DNA from: Warburgia ugandensis
Taxonomy: Eukaryota; Streptophyta; Magnoliopsida; Canellales; Canellaceae
Direction: 5' to 3'
Assembly: GCA_035236585.1 (NCBI GenBank)
Contig: CP141137.1
Span: forward strand, 45,778,057 to 45,842,056
DNA length: 64,000 bases
Of the stretch, positions 10,809-22,894 are shown one piece after another. The notes beneath the pieces are model-generated. The model did not search any database and had not been told where the DNA came from. It worked only from the letters and a program-made list of their open reading frames with translations. How positions within the stretch are numbered: position 1 is the stretch's first letter; every line of letters begins with the position of its first letter. The translations under genes and the position numbers were made by a program.

Positions 10809-11214
10809 AAAGAGAATGCCAATTTGGTAGTGTCCATGTGGTGGTATGACACACATTCTAGTTTAAATGCGGCAAATTCATACTACTACTAATATACGCT
10901 TGGAATGCTTAGGATTGGAGATAGTTATAAGGCTCGCTTCTACCTAGGGGTGGCAATTCGGGTTGGCAGGTCGTGTTTGTGGCGACGCAAACATGACACG
11001 ATTAGAGTTATGGGTCGACACGATTAATAGTCATGTCAAAACCTATGACTCGTACACGACCCGATTATTTTTAAAATGACACGATGCAACTTGTGTAACA
11101 CGATTAATTGACTGAGTCGTGTTGGATACACGACATGAAATGACTCGATTTCCCTATTACGACTTAGTAAAAAAACTGCTCCCAAGTGAATGGAGCCAAA
11201 CCAACCACAAAATA

Positions 11215-11495
11215 TAGAACGGTTATTTTACAACTGTCCTATAAAACATAACATATAGGACAGTTATTTTACAACCATCCTATAAAACATAACATATAGG
11301 ACATTTATGTCATAACTATCATATATGTTATGTTTTATAGGACGGTTAGTGCATAACTGTCCTATATTTGTAACATATAGGACGGTTATTCATCAACCAT
11401 CCTATATTGTCTAATATAGGACAGTTATGCACTAACCGTCCTATTTTTACATAAGAATATAGGACGATTAAGGACTAACTGTCCTATTTTACACA
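11215..11495. repeat. Palindrome array of the ATAGGACGGTTA motif, left cluster
   Basis: At least ten copies of ATAGGAC(G/A)GTTA or its reverse TAAC(C/T)(G/A)TCCTAT alternate in orientation every 20-35 bp, with linkers such as AAAACATAAC. Adjacent copies form perfect or near-perfect hairpins. The array lies just inside the left subterminal region of the hAT-like element. Confidence 0.85.
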
Positions 11496-11827
11496 TATGG
11501 ATATGGTTTATTAGTACTTTACCAATCTGTGAGTGTGACTATGATGTGCCAGACTTCCAGTTTGCGTGTGCCGGCAAATGGCCTAACCTTGGCACCGGCC
11601 TGCCTGACAGGGACAGATAGATTTCTTTCCTCCAATTCCAAACTGGCAAGTGGCAACTGGAGTTAATGAAACTTACACTTCAATCATTTGTCAAATATTT
11701 TGAGTCCTTGATGTTAGTTCCGATGTGTGGGCCCCCTTGTAGTGGTGAGAAAACAAAATGAAAAATAAAAACATAAAGGTTTAACTAATTAATAATTATC
11801 TAGATCTACTAAGTCAATCTAGTCTAA

Positions 11828-13253
11828 GGAAATTGTTTTGTCTTTTGGTATGTAAGTAAGCCCAATTCCCAAATCCAATTATCCAATTGAATTTGAAGTC
11901 TTATGCTAAAGCTAAGCTAGCCTGGCTAGTGGTTGTTTGCTATAAGCCTATAACTATAAGTTATAACCTAAGACTTAGCTACACGTACACACTTTCTCTA
12001 ATTTTCTTATCAACCATTTTAAGATTAGCTACATATTGTCAGTTATAAACTTACAAGTTACACTTAGTAAAAAATTAGTTAACCAAGTTTTGTAACTTGT
12101 ACAAGTACAAGTGAAGTGAGAGACTAACTAATTGTCGTATATTGTATAAAATTATAAATGCTAATGATTTTCTTATGTTAATTTCACATGTCATCACCAA
12201 TTAATCTAATATATCTCTTTTTCACCAAATTCATAAATATCATGTATCTAACTTATATAACTCAATATTTGTTTCTCATTTCTAACTCCCAATTGATGAT
12301 AATAGATTAGGAATAACTCATTCATTCATGATCGATTGATCTATCATTCATGTAGAGTAAAATTTGGTAACTCCCTTAGTAATATCATTCAATATGTGTT
12401 TTTTTTCTCTCATGATTATGATTCATTTTACCATCAATGCCACTTCTTTTTAGTTTTCACTATAGAATATAGACCATAATCCATAATTAATTTTAGTTTC
12501 ACCAAAGTTATCATATCAATATCCTTCTAATTCTCTCTTGATAAGCTTTTGTGTTAATTCAACACATAACTCCTATTCTCTGTTCTCATTCTCACCTTAC
12601 CTAATGAGTTAATTATATAACTAATAACTATTCCCTTCATATACTCATTATCCACCAATGAGATAATTGCATAACTCTTTCTATACTAATTCTCAAGGCA
12701 ATTGTTTTGTCTTTTTGTATGTAAGTAAGTGAGCCCAAATCCAATTATCCAATTGAATTAGAAGTCTTAAGCTAAAGCCCCTGCCCTGGTTGTTTGTTTG
12801 CTATAACTATAAGTTATAACCTAAGACTTAGCTACACCTACACACTGTCTCTAATTTTCTTATCATGATTTTCTTATGTTAATTTCACATGTCATCACCA
12901 ATTGATCTAATATATCTCTTTTTAATCAAAATCATGAATATCATGTATCCAACTCATATAACTCAATATTTGCTTCTCATTTCTAACTCCCAATTGATGA
13001 TAATAGATTAGGAATAACTCATTCATCCATGATCCATTGATCCATCATTCATGTAGAGTAAAATTTAGTAACTCCCTTAGTAATATCATTCAATATTTGT
13101 GTTAATTCAACACATAACTTCTATTCTCTGTTCTCATTCTCACCTCACCTAATGAGTTAATTACATAACTAATAACTATTCCCTTCAAACCCTTCCTATA
13201 CTCATTATCCACTAATAAGATAATTACATAACTCTTTCTATACTCATTCTCAA
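11828..13253. repeat. Internal direct duplication within the hAT-like element
   Basis: Unit A (11,828-12,693) and unit B (12,694 to about 13,253) share long blocks in the same order: AATTGTTTTGTCTTTT, TCCAATTATCCAATTGAATT, TTATAACCTAAGACTTAGCT, TTTCACATGTCATCACCAAT and ATGATAATAGATTAGGAATA. Unit B is shorter by internal deletions of roughly 300 bp. No coding frame survives in either unit. Confidence 0.8.
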
Positions 13254-13866
13254 CTCTCAAGCTACTGAGTTAATTACATAACTGTTTCTATTCTCATTCA
13301 ATCATTCTTACCTAATGAGTTAATTACATGACTCTTTCTTTACTTATCCTCAACAACTTTTGAATTGAGTATGAGTTACTTATATAACTTTGCTTTTTTA
13401 AGCTGATCCTCAACTAAGATCAGATGAGTTAAATACATAACACTTACTTTACTCATCCTCGACCTCAACAACTATTGAATTGAGTATGACAATATGAGTT
13501 ACTTACATAACTTTGTTTTTAAGCTGATACTCAACTGAGATGAGTTAATTACATATATGCTCTGTCTTTTTAAGCTCATCCTTAAGGAAATTAAGACGAG
13601 TTAATTACATAACTCTTTCTTTAGTCTATACTTAATAATTATTTTTTTTAAAGCACATCCTCAACTAAGATTAATTAATAACTCTTTCTTTACTCATCTA
13701 GTCATCCTCAACTGAGATGAGTTAATTACATATATGCCCTGTCTTTTTAAGCTCATCCTTAAGGAAATTAAGATGAGTTAATTACATAACTCTTTCTTTA
13801 CTCTGTACTTAATAACTATTTTTATTTAAGCACATCCTCAACTAAGATTAATCAAATACATAACTC
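13254..13866. repeat. Degenerate minisatellite of GAGTTAATTACATAACT units
   Basis: The phrase (GA)TGAGTTAATTACATAACT(C)TTTCTTTACTCATCCTCAACT recurs about ten times with variable spacing. Related longer repeats exist, for example GAGTTAATTACATATATGC at 13,542 and again at 13,718. It appears to have grown from the 3' part of the neighbouring duplication unit, which ends in the same phrase (12,605 and 13,155). Confidence 0.75.
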
Positions 13867-13867
13867 T

Positions 13868-14045
13868 TATAGCTTATACGACAGTTATGCAACAACATGT
13901 CAACAACCGTTGTATACCTTTCTAATAAATAAAATAACTATCCTATATAACTTATAAGACGGTTATAAAAAAACCGTCCTATATTTCATTATATATATTA
14001 TAGGATGGTTATTTAAAAACCGTCCTATATTGTTCTATATATCGT
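13868..14045. repeat. Palindrome array, middle cluster
   Basis: Pairs such as ATAAGACGGTTATA / AAAACCGTCCTATA and TATAGGATGGTTATTT / AAAAACCGTCCTATA form hairpins. The motif is the same as at 11,215-11,495 and 14,835-14,960. It is separated from the left cluster by the duplicated AT-rich core. Confidence 0.8.
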
Positions 14046-14102
14046 TTTTCACCTTGATCAGCCCTAATTTCAAATTTTCAATCTTCCAACAGTCCAAACT
14101 AC

Positions 14103-14430
14103 TGAGAAGGTGAAAACGACCATTCATCTTCAATCTTTCATAGATCTAAGCAAAATAAGGTATGTATTTATGAATTTTACAATCTCTATACAGTTCTATA
14201 AAAAACGTAAAAACCAGTACCTTTTTTTCAAATTTTTTTGTTTTTTGTTAACTATTTTCCATAGATCTTGATGGGTTTTAGTCTGAGAAGGTGAAACCGA
14301 CCATTCCTCTTCGATCTTTCACAGATCTAAGCAAAAAAAGGTATGTATTTATGAAATTTACAATATGTATTTTTCTCAATATTTTTGTTTTTTGTTAACT
14401 ATTTTCCATAGATCTTGATTGGTTTTAGTT
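14103..14430. repeat. Duplicated leader-like segment
   Basis: TGAGAAGGTGAAAACGACCA at 14,103 and TGAGAAGGTGAAACCGACCA at 14,284 each lead through CTTTCATAGATCTAAGCAAA-like sequence to AGGTATGTATTTATGAA. The copies end at TTTTCCATAGATCTTGAT. AAG|GTATGT resembles a plant splice donor, so each copy may be a 5' leader exon plus intron start left from an autonomous ancestor. That last step is inference. Confidence 0.6.
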
Positions 14431-14834
14431 CTCTGTGTATAAGAAACATTCCATTTGAGTTTTATATTTCTTTGCTCTAGATATGAGTTTGTTTTTAGGT
14501 TTTTTATTGTTATCCCGAAAAAATCAGTTACGAAAATATAAAAAAAGTCATTGTTTTTTCGTATTTCTTCATTGAAACGTATTTCTATCCACATATAGAC
14601 CTTTCCCATGTTGTGTATTCATGTGTGATAATGTTTTCATCTTTTTTTCTTTTTTTTTTTGTAATTTAGTGTTATTTTTTAATTTTTTTGAAAAAATAAG
14701 TTATGAAAATTAGGAAAATTTTGTTCTTTTTATATTTATTAGTTAATAATACCTATTCTTATCCACATATATAGCTTACTCATGCTTGAATCTTCATGTA
14801 TTGATGATTTTTAGCATTTAATCTAATTTTTAGT

Positions 14835-14960
14835 AATAGAGGACGGTTCTTCAGGAACCATCCTATATAAACTAGTAATAGAGGATGGTTCCTGAAGAAC
14901 CGTCCTATATTACATGAGTAATATAAGACGGTTATTCAGGAACCATCCTATATTTTCAAC
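14835..14960. repeat. Palindrome array, right cluster
   Basis: Alternating GAGGA(C/T)GGTTC and GAACC(A/G)TCCTATA copies, for example 14,843, 14,864, 14,881, 14,898 and 14,926, with AGTAATAGAGGA linkers. The core has diverged from GGTTA to GGTTCCTGAAGAACC, which lengthens the palindrome. It sits near the right end of the hAT-like element. Confidence 0.8.
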
Positions 14961-15396
14961 CATTCCATAGGTTAGAATTGTCTCAAGGTGATGAGTAAAT
15001 AGGTTGTGTGTTAAACAGGTCGACACGATGGGTCAAATTGATTGACTCGAACACGACACGATTTTTGACGTGTCATTTTTGGGTCACCCGAAAATAACAC
15101 GAACACGATAAGACTCAACCCGAACCCGCTAAATTCGTGTCGAGTTCGAGTCGTGTTATCATGTCATGTCATATTTTGCCGCCCCTACTTCTACCATGAC
15201 CCGTGGTGAAAGCTTTGGTCTCTTTGAAATGTGACTTGAGTTTATACTTAGATATTGTGACAGTTGATTGGACGAATACTGGATGCTAGACAATGGCTGA
15301 CGAATGAATAAATAGGAGCAAGGGTTGCCAATATCATATCATTTTGGGTCTAGAAATTTCAATTTCAATTTTTGTATTTGAAAATCACTAATATAT

Positions 15397-15400
<4 letters not shown>

Positions 15401-15429
<29 letters not shown>
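15401..15429. repeat. (TG)n microsatellite
   Basis: Fourteen uninterrupted TG units, in unassigned DNA between the hAT-like element and the LTR element that follows. Confidence 0.95.
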
Positions 15430-15431
<2 letters not shown>

Positions 15432-16182
15432 TAAAGTATATAAGAAATCATGATAGACATTATTTATTAAAAATACATGAAACTATACGTAACTATGTTA
15501 CATCATTGTTCACAACACATGAACGTGATTCATTCCTTTGTAAGTCACAACTCATAAGACTCCTAACATCCTAAAGATAACTTATTGATAGGGATTGGAT
15601 TAAAACATATAGTAGAAAACACTGGAAGGGAGAAAGTAGCCAGGCCCAAGCATTGACTTCGAAATATGACAATGATGGAGGCTCCACAATGACCCTTTTG
15701 TAGGTTATTATATAAACCCATCCCTTAGGTGGCTCCATTTTCAAAGTATGGTTCATCACATTCCTATGCTTAAGTTCATCTACATGAGATGTACCTTTCT
15801 CCCATGCACATCAAGTCCTATTCAAATGCAATTCATTTGAAGGAAGTTTTTTCCTGTTCAAGTTTTTGTTAAGTGTTTATTTTTTTGTCAAAATATCCTT
15901 CATCTAGCATCTAATTAGATCATCTCATTGATTAAATTTGAAATTTTACTAAAAATTTTGTATTTTGGCTCCAATTAGCCATCCAATAGTAGATTTGTAA
16001 AATTTAATGATCAGATGATCATCAAAGCTAATTAGATGTATAATGTACAATTTAGATGATTCAAGAAGTGGGAAACTGCTTGGAAATAGAAGAAATTGAA
16101 GATAATCAGGAAATGAAGTACCATTTTTGGATAAGAGAGAAGAAATGGAATTTGAATCAAAATCAAACTCTTTTGGGACAAT

Positions 16183-16190
16183 CTATATAA
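16183..16190 (+). promoter_or_regulatory. LTR TATA box (5' LTR)
   Basis: CTATATAA, followed by AGAAAAGGCAT, is conserved in sequence and position with 22,533-22,540 in the 3' LTR, about 315 and 390 bp from the LTR start. It is the likely core promoter, and the CT-rich tract lies immediately downstream. Confidence 0.6.
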
Positions 16191-16370
16191 AGAAAAGGCA
16201 TCAGAAGTGAAAAGGAAGCCAAGCAGGTGGGCGGATCTCTCCCCCTCTACTATCACTCTCTCTCTTCTCCTCTTCCACTCCCACATCCTCTTTCTCTCCA
16301 CTGCACCAACCCCATCACAACAGCCCCTTCTCTTCTCCTTATTTCTCTCTATCTCTTTCTTGTACTCCCC

Positions 16371-16545
<175 letters not shown>

Positions 16546-17738
16546 GATGAGTGAACGAGACCGACATCACCCTTTGCCTACTCTCCTCTCTTCTATCTCT
16601 CTTTCTCCTTCTCTCTCGTCTCTCTCGTCTCCCTCTCTTCTGGATTTTCTCTGCCGATTGGCTCGACAACCTAATAGAGCTATGAGGAGGAGAAACTGAC
16701 CAACCAACCCCATCTTTTTGCTTTCTTCGCCTCCTCTCTTCTACTTCTCTTTCTCACTTTCCTATTCTCCTCTATCTGCCCCACAGTTTCTCCACCATAG
16801 CCACATGAAGCCGCTGAATTTCCTTCCTTTCACTAATTTTCATTGTTAGAAACAAAACCCAACTTGGGTTTTACTTCAAATCCCCTATCTCTCCCTTCTT
16901 TTCTCATTTCAAAGAACACAGGAAGAGCTCCCTATGTTTTTTGAGTTTTTCTCAAGTACAGGAAGAAGAAGAAAAGGAATTTTCTATGAAAGTTTCATTT
17001 CCACCCTTTGAATAATAATTCTAATTCCCTCTTAATCCCATTTTCATCCTTTTACGTACTTTTTCTTTATCTCTATCCCTATTTTACCTTATCTAGGTTT
17101 TTCCTTGTTCTTAGATTAATTTCAGGAATCAGTTAATTTAATCGTGATTGATTTAAGCCTAATTAAATCAACGGTTTAGCTTAAACCAATAGGATAACTT
17201 TAATTCCTGATCTTTCTTTCATCAAATTCAAATCAATTCATAGATCTTATTCTTAGGATAGTTCCTAATTGATTCATCGTTCTTGATCTTCAATCTAAAA
17301 ACCAGAAACTATATCTAAGCCGTCCAAAACCCAAAATCATTCTTTAGCCCAGATCATAAAAATTTTGGAAAATCTACTCAATCCACTTGTTGGATCCTTA
17401 ATCAAAAGTATCAGTGAGGGATTGATGAAAGCTGATCAACATTGATGATACTAGATTTGAAAACTTTTGTCATAATTAAGCTAGGGAAGTAGATTTTATT
17501 TGTTTTTTTAGTTAATTTTATGTCTTTTTGGACTTGGATTTCTATAATTTTCATTAAATGAATAGATTTTGAGTTTATAATTCAATGATATTTAATTTTT
17601 GTTATTTTTTATTTTTAGATAGTTAAATTTTATCTAAACTCCATCTTTTTAAGTCGAGTTCCTATGTGATCGACTCGTACTTGCATCAACTACACTACAA
17701 TAGCCTGTGCACTTATGGTAAAATAATCAATAAGTTTT

Positions 17739-17758
17739 TACTATCGTTATAGGGGACC
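17739..17758 (+). other. Degenerate primer-binding site (tRNA-Asp type)
   Basis: TACTATCGTTATAGGGGACC lies 6 bp after the 5' LTR. It aligns with the TGGCGCCGTTGCCGGGGA primer site common in Athila-type elements at most GT-rich positions (CGTT, GGGGA). C-to-T changes, as expected from methylated-cytosine decay, explain many of the differences. It marks where minus-strand DNA synthesis would start. Confidence 0.45.
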
Positions 17759-18929
17759 CACAATGGAGTTTTCATAAAATAATAAAAATTCAAAAAAAAA
17801 TAAATTTTTTAAGAATTGCATTATTTTTAGTATTTTAGCCATTTTTAGGTGTATTTTTAATTTTTTTTAGTGCATAATCACTATATTTCCTATATTTTGG
17901 TACTTATTGGTATTTTTATTTTTTAGAAAATTAGAAAAAGAAGGAATTCAAGGAGGATCGCAATTAGGATAGCCAAATTTTTATTTTGAGTGAATTGTAG
18001 TACAGATACATTGCACACAATTCATTTAAAAGGGTTGTAATAATATAGGTCAAGAGTGGACCATCATAACCTGGAAGTGGAGGTGGAATGAAAATAGTCC
18101 CACCCTTGTACGAGAAGACTTTATCCAAGACCCCATTCTAAACAATCCTAACTCCTTAAAATTCATAGATTAGAGTTTGCATTATTAGAATAATTTTGCA
18201 TTGTTTGATAGTATAATTGCATATCAAAAGCATATTTTATAATTGTTGCATTTTATGATTTGCATTAGTTTATTATTTTTAATTGCATTCCTAAGGCACG
18301 TTTATCACTTTAAGGTAATTTATATGTTGATCGAACTAACATAAAGTGTGAAAATTAAAAGGGCACGTGACCCCACAAGATCAATGGTGAATTTAAACAC
18401 TACCTCTTAGCCCACCTAAGATAATCAACACAGGCGAGCAACCCAGCCTTTCAAATTAAATTAAAATTAATTAGAAGAGACCTATAAATGCCATCACATG
18501 CTTGTAGGAGCCTCTTAGTTGGACACAATCTATTGTCACTCCAAGGAGTTCTAAGCATTGTGGTTACAGTAGGTGTCTTAAAATCCAAGTGATTTTCTTA
18601 CACTTTCCGTTGACGTATGTTGAGGTCTAAGCACCTCCTTACATGAGGATTGTATTAACCACTTTAGAACAGAACTTGAGTAGTAAGCAATAGTCAAATC
18701 TAAAAGAGAGGAGGAGCGTTAGATTAGGCTAATTTAAAAGCATCTCCTCCACACAAATTTAAGAAAATCAAAATATTTCTACTTGTTAGCCTTAGGGGAT
18801 TATTTATTTATGTGCATCATTCTAAGCACTTAGGTTGCATCATTTAGGATAGTTTTTTTTCTAAAAAAAATGTACTCGTTCATTGTATACAAAGATTTAT
18901 TTCATTGTAGATAAAGATTGATTACAATG

Positions 18930-20150
18930 GCCTATGAAGAAGGGGATAGATAAAGGATGATTAGGTTATTTGGCTCAAAGCAAGAAACCGAGTCATATCC
19001 AAAACCTTAGTACAAAAATTACTATGCCTATTCTGAATCACAATGCCCCTCTTTTGCATGGCCATTTAGCTCCGCATATAATGATTATTATTAGGAGCCA
19101 TGGGATGCACCTCATGCATTCACAGAACCTATCAATAATCACTATCCTGAGACAAATTAACAAGACTATAATGAATGGGCTAGGCATCATGAACAACCAT
19201 GGTCTCAAAATTATCAACCATATTAGGAAGAATCAACATGGTCCTACCCTGATCAACCCTACTAGAATTATCAAGAAAATTAGGGACAACCATTAGGTTT
19301 CTAACCTGATCAATCCTTTCCTAGTACTCTAATACCACAATAGTATGTGCCTTTTGAGTTGATGTCTCTACTATAAAGGCATCAAGCATTGGATAAGACC
19401 CTTGAGTTATTTATGGAATTGACTAAACAATGTCGTGAAGAGATGGGTCAACTTTATGCATTTATGGAAAAGATTAGAGAATTTGAATCAAATGGGAATA
19501 ATGAGGACCCATTTATTATTGATGATAGGATGAAAATTTCATGTGATCATTCTAATCTACAAAGTCCCCACCCATCCATGTAAACCTTTAGTATAGATAT
19601 AACCCAGACAACTCTGAGTCATTGTAATGATTCTGATGAAGAGACTTCCATTGATGAAGAAAAATGAAACTGTAGGAACATCCAACTCATATCCACTTAA
19701 TTTGTGTTCTAGTTATTGTTATGAATTTGATGAAGGCACATCCATTGAGGAGGTGAAGAAATTGTTAGAGATTATGGTATTAATGAACACTTCTCAATGG
19801 TAAGCTAGAGTAGAACATCATGCAGAGCCTGATATTTCAATTGAGTCATGTAATGTTGAATATGTACTTGATTAGGACCTACAAACCTTATTTGAACAAC
19901 CAGTAGATAATAATTTAAGCCCACCTAAAATCTTACTTGTATCTGTAGAACAGAAAGGAAAAGAGTCTGTTAATGTACTGTCCCTACATCAACCAACTTA
20001 AAGTACACATTAAAAAATAATCAAGGATTAAGCCAAAGCATTTCTCTGCCTCCAAAAAAACAAGAACCTTTTAAGGAACTGTAGAGTTAGCTTATACTCC
20101 AATTTCAGGAAAATGTAAGAGAAAAGGAAGAAAAAGATACACTAAGTATA
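18930..20150 (+). pseudogene. Athila-like Gag C-terminal relic
   Basis: The plus strand reads as a Tyr/Pro/Asn-rich tail at 18,970-19,330, when frames are followed across indels (YYAYSESQ..., EPWDAPHAF, QYEPW-like repeats). It then runs into the open stretch 19,389-19,583 containing LDKTLELFMELTKQCREEMG and a helical, acidic segment. Similar tails follow the Gag domain in Athila elements. The N-terminal Gag core visible at 1860-2460 was not found here, so the relic is also 5'-deleted. Stops are frequent. Function of the tail is unknown. Confidence 0.45.
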
Positions 20151-20845
20151 ATGGTCAATATTAGTCCTAAATTTGGTCAAGAAAACGGTCATCCATCTCC
20201 ATATGGTCCAACAAAATTTAAATTAAAGATAGTTCACATTGTTATAGTGACACCATTGACTAAATTTTCAAGGTGGAGATTATATTGATTACAGTAAAAT
20301 TTTGAAGACATGTTGGTCTATTGTTTCATAATGCTACCATCACCAAAATTTTCATGGTGGGGGAAATATATTAAATATTGAAAGATTCTGACTTGCCATT
20401 TCATTGTTAGGATTAAGAAAACTCGGTACCATCTATGTTTAGATTAGGGTACATTAGGATCTGTCTTGCTGAAAACGTTAAACTTAACGCTCACTGGAGG
20501 CAAGTTAGAGTTTCTTTTTAGAAAGTCTTAGTTTTTTATAGCACCCATATTCATTTTAGGTCCTATTCTTTGAATATTGAAGATAATGTTTCTTTCAGGT
20601 TGGAGATGTAGAATTCTAACAAACTCTAGTTTTTTAGTTTTCTTTAGCTTATTTCCTTAATTTAAAAAAAAAATCAAATTTTTTAGGTCAATTTCTACAC
20701 TATGATGAGAATTGGGTTTTCTAAAGTACAATCTAGATAACTTTAGCTTATTAATGGAATTTTACATGATTAATTCATCGTTTTACTCATTTTCTAAAGT
20801 ACTCCATGAAAACTAAGTCTCAAATCACATTTATACACACAGCTA

Positions 20846-20870
20846 CATATATATATATATATATATATAG
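20846..20870. repeat. (AT)n microsatellite
   Basis: A short AT run (ACATATATATAT...) interrupts the noncoding 3' leader of the Athila-like element. The homologous place in the copy at about 350-360 lacks it. Confidence 0.9.
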
Positions 20871-22532
20871 TCTAAATTGATAAGTAGTTATAACTTAGAC
20901 ATCCTGAAGAAATTCAGTGGAGACCTATAACCTAAGTGAGTTTTAAAGTCATTCATTCTTTTTGGGAGGTTATAAATGTTGTTAATTTTCTTTAGCGTGC
21001 TTAAAGAAAATTTGATCCCACTAATTTTTAAATTTGGCCAATTACCTAAATTATTAAAGTATTATCTTTAAAATTCTACTAATTCATTGAATCTGATAGA
21101 TTATAGGAAACATAAAAAATGATTAAGGCCATCCTTGTTATTAACATAAAGACATAAAGACTACCCAAAAGATATTTTACTACTAGTTGGCCAATTTGAG
21201 CCTTTTTTATATGCCTTTTCTTTTCTTATCCAAAATTACCTTTACCCATTTTAACTCAGTATTAATTATTAAATTACCTATTTTCTTCAAAAAAGAAGTT
21301 AGAAATGAATAAAGAAATACCTTTAGTTGTAATAAAAGTAGAAAAGTGAATATTAAGAAAAGAAATGTTCTTCAAAGAGATTCAAAAGTATTGAAAAAAA
21401 AAGTGAAGAATGCAAAAAAAGTGAAAAAAGAAACATTCACTTTAGGCAAATAAAGTAAAGAAGAATTGTCAACTTTAGTAGATGACCTCTACTTATTTTT
21501 GAAGATACTTTCAATACCCTTTATACACTTTGTTTTGTACCTTGTCCTAAGCTCACATTTCATCCCAATTAAAGACTTATTGATTTTATGATGAATATAG
21601 TCTTGATAAATATATGAATGAATAGGATTTAAAGAGTAGTATTTCTAAATATTCAAAGGTAATGGTATCTTATCCATTCTAAAAGGATCAAAACTAAAGT
21701 CCTTAGTAACTCTCATTCCTTTATGAATATATGTGAGATAAATTTGCTTTATTTACTCTGTTCACATATTTAAAAGAGAGATATGATTTAAACCTTTAAC
21801 TTGAGGGATTCTATTTCTAAGTGTATGCCATTAGTAAGGATTGAGGTCAAAACATAATTCAAATGAAGTTCAAAAGTTAGAAGTCTACTTAAAGATAAAG
21901 ATTATTCGATATGTAAATTGTACATATACTCACTCTGAGATCTGAGCTTAAGTGAAATGTTTTTAGCATAAGTGTAGGGTTTTGGATTCTTCATTTATTT
22001 TTATTAGTTTGCTAAAGTCTATATATTTATTGAAGTTAATTCTTTGAGAAAAAGTAGAGTTGACTTAAAATAATTTTTAGAATTTTAGAATTTGATCCTT
22101 CACATGTTTTGCTCGGGACTAGCAAAATGCTGGTTGAGTGGTGTGTTAAGTGTTCAATTTTGGTCAAGATACTCTTAATTTAGCATCTAATTAGATCATC
22201 TCATTGATTAATTTTGAAAATTTACTAAAAATTTTGTATTTTAGTTTCAATTGGCCATACAACCATTGATTTGTAAAATTTAATGGTCAGATGATGATCA
22301 TAACTAATTAGATGTATAATGTACAATTTAGAAGATTCTAATTTAGTCTTATGTTTTACAAATCAACCAAATTGGAATTGGATGGTCCAGATTAAAGTAA
22401 ATGGACCAAATCAAGAAGAAGGAAATTGCTTGGAAAGAGAAGGAATTGAAGATAATCAGAAAATAAAGTACAAAATTTGGATAAGAGAGAAAAAATGGAG
22501 TTTGAATCAAAATCAAACTCTTCTAGCACAAT

Positions 22533-22540
22533 CTATATAA
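22533..22540 (+). promoter_or_regulatory. LTR TATA box (3' LTR)
   Basis: CTATATAA followed by AGAAATGGCAT, the partner of the 5' LTR box. The nested insertion 165 bp downstream would separate it from the rest of the LTR. Confidence 0.55.
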
Positions 22541-22582
22541 AGAAATGGCATTAGAGTTGAAAAGAAAGCCAAATAAGTGAGT

Positions 22583-22587
<5 letters not shown>

Positions 22588-22668
<81 letters not shown>
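22588..22668. repeat. (CT)n microsatellite in the 3' LTR
   Basis: About 40 CT units in place of the longer CT-rich region of the 5' LTR. Adjacent predicted poly-Ser/Leu and poly-Glu/Arg proteins are artefacts. Confidence 0.95.
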
Positions 22669-22671
<3 letters not shown>

Positions 22672-22860
22672 CCATACCAACCCCATCACAGTAGCCCCTT
22701 CTCTTTGGGACAACCCAGGTTTTTTAAACACCTTTTCATATTTGTTATCAAAAGATGGCATGCCTAATTTGTAAAATTTTTTAAAATTTAAACAGCAAAA
22801 AACATTTTCTTTAAAATTCATTTTTAAAAGTTTGGATGTCACTTTCACTCTCTTACAGTA

Positions 22861-22894
22861 CATACATACATACATACATATATATATATATAAA
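22861..22894. repeat. (CATA)n / (TA)n simple repeat
   Basis: CATACATACATACATACATA followed by TATATATATA near the left end of the 4.8 kb insertion. Confidence 0.9.

Larger units (their letters stand above)
10945..15187. mobile_element. hAT-like nonautonomous DNA transposon, 4.2 kb
   Basis: Terminal inverted repeats TAGGGGTGGCAA (left) and its inverted partner TTGCCGCCCCTA (right, one mismatch) bound the element. An exact 8-bp duplication, CTTCTACC, flanks it at 10,937-10,944 and 15,188-15,195. Short TIRs with an 8-bp TSD are the hallmark of hAT elements. Both subterminal regions (about 10,960-11,150 and 15,010-15,180) are rich in GACACGA / TCGTGTC motifs, plausible transposase binding sites. 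No transposase frame was found, so movement would need a partner element. The inside is AT-rich, internally duplicated and holds three palindrome arrays (listed separately). Intact TSD and TIRs suggest it is not very old. Confidence 0.85.

Noticed and set aside
11215-11495. CRISPR-like repeat array
   Set aside because: Repeats alternate in orientation, spacers are not unique, and the context is a eukaryotic DNA transposon.
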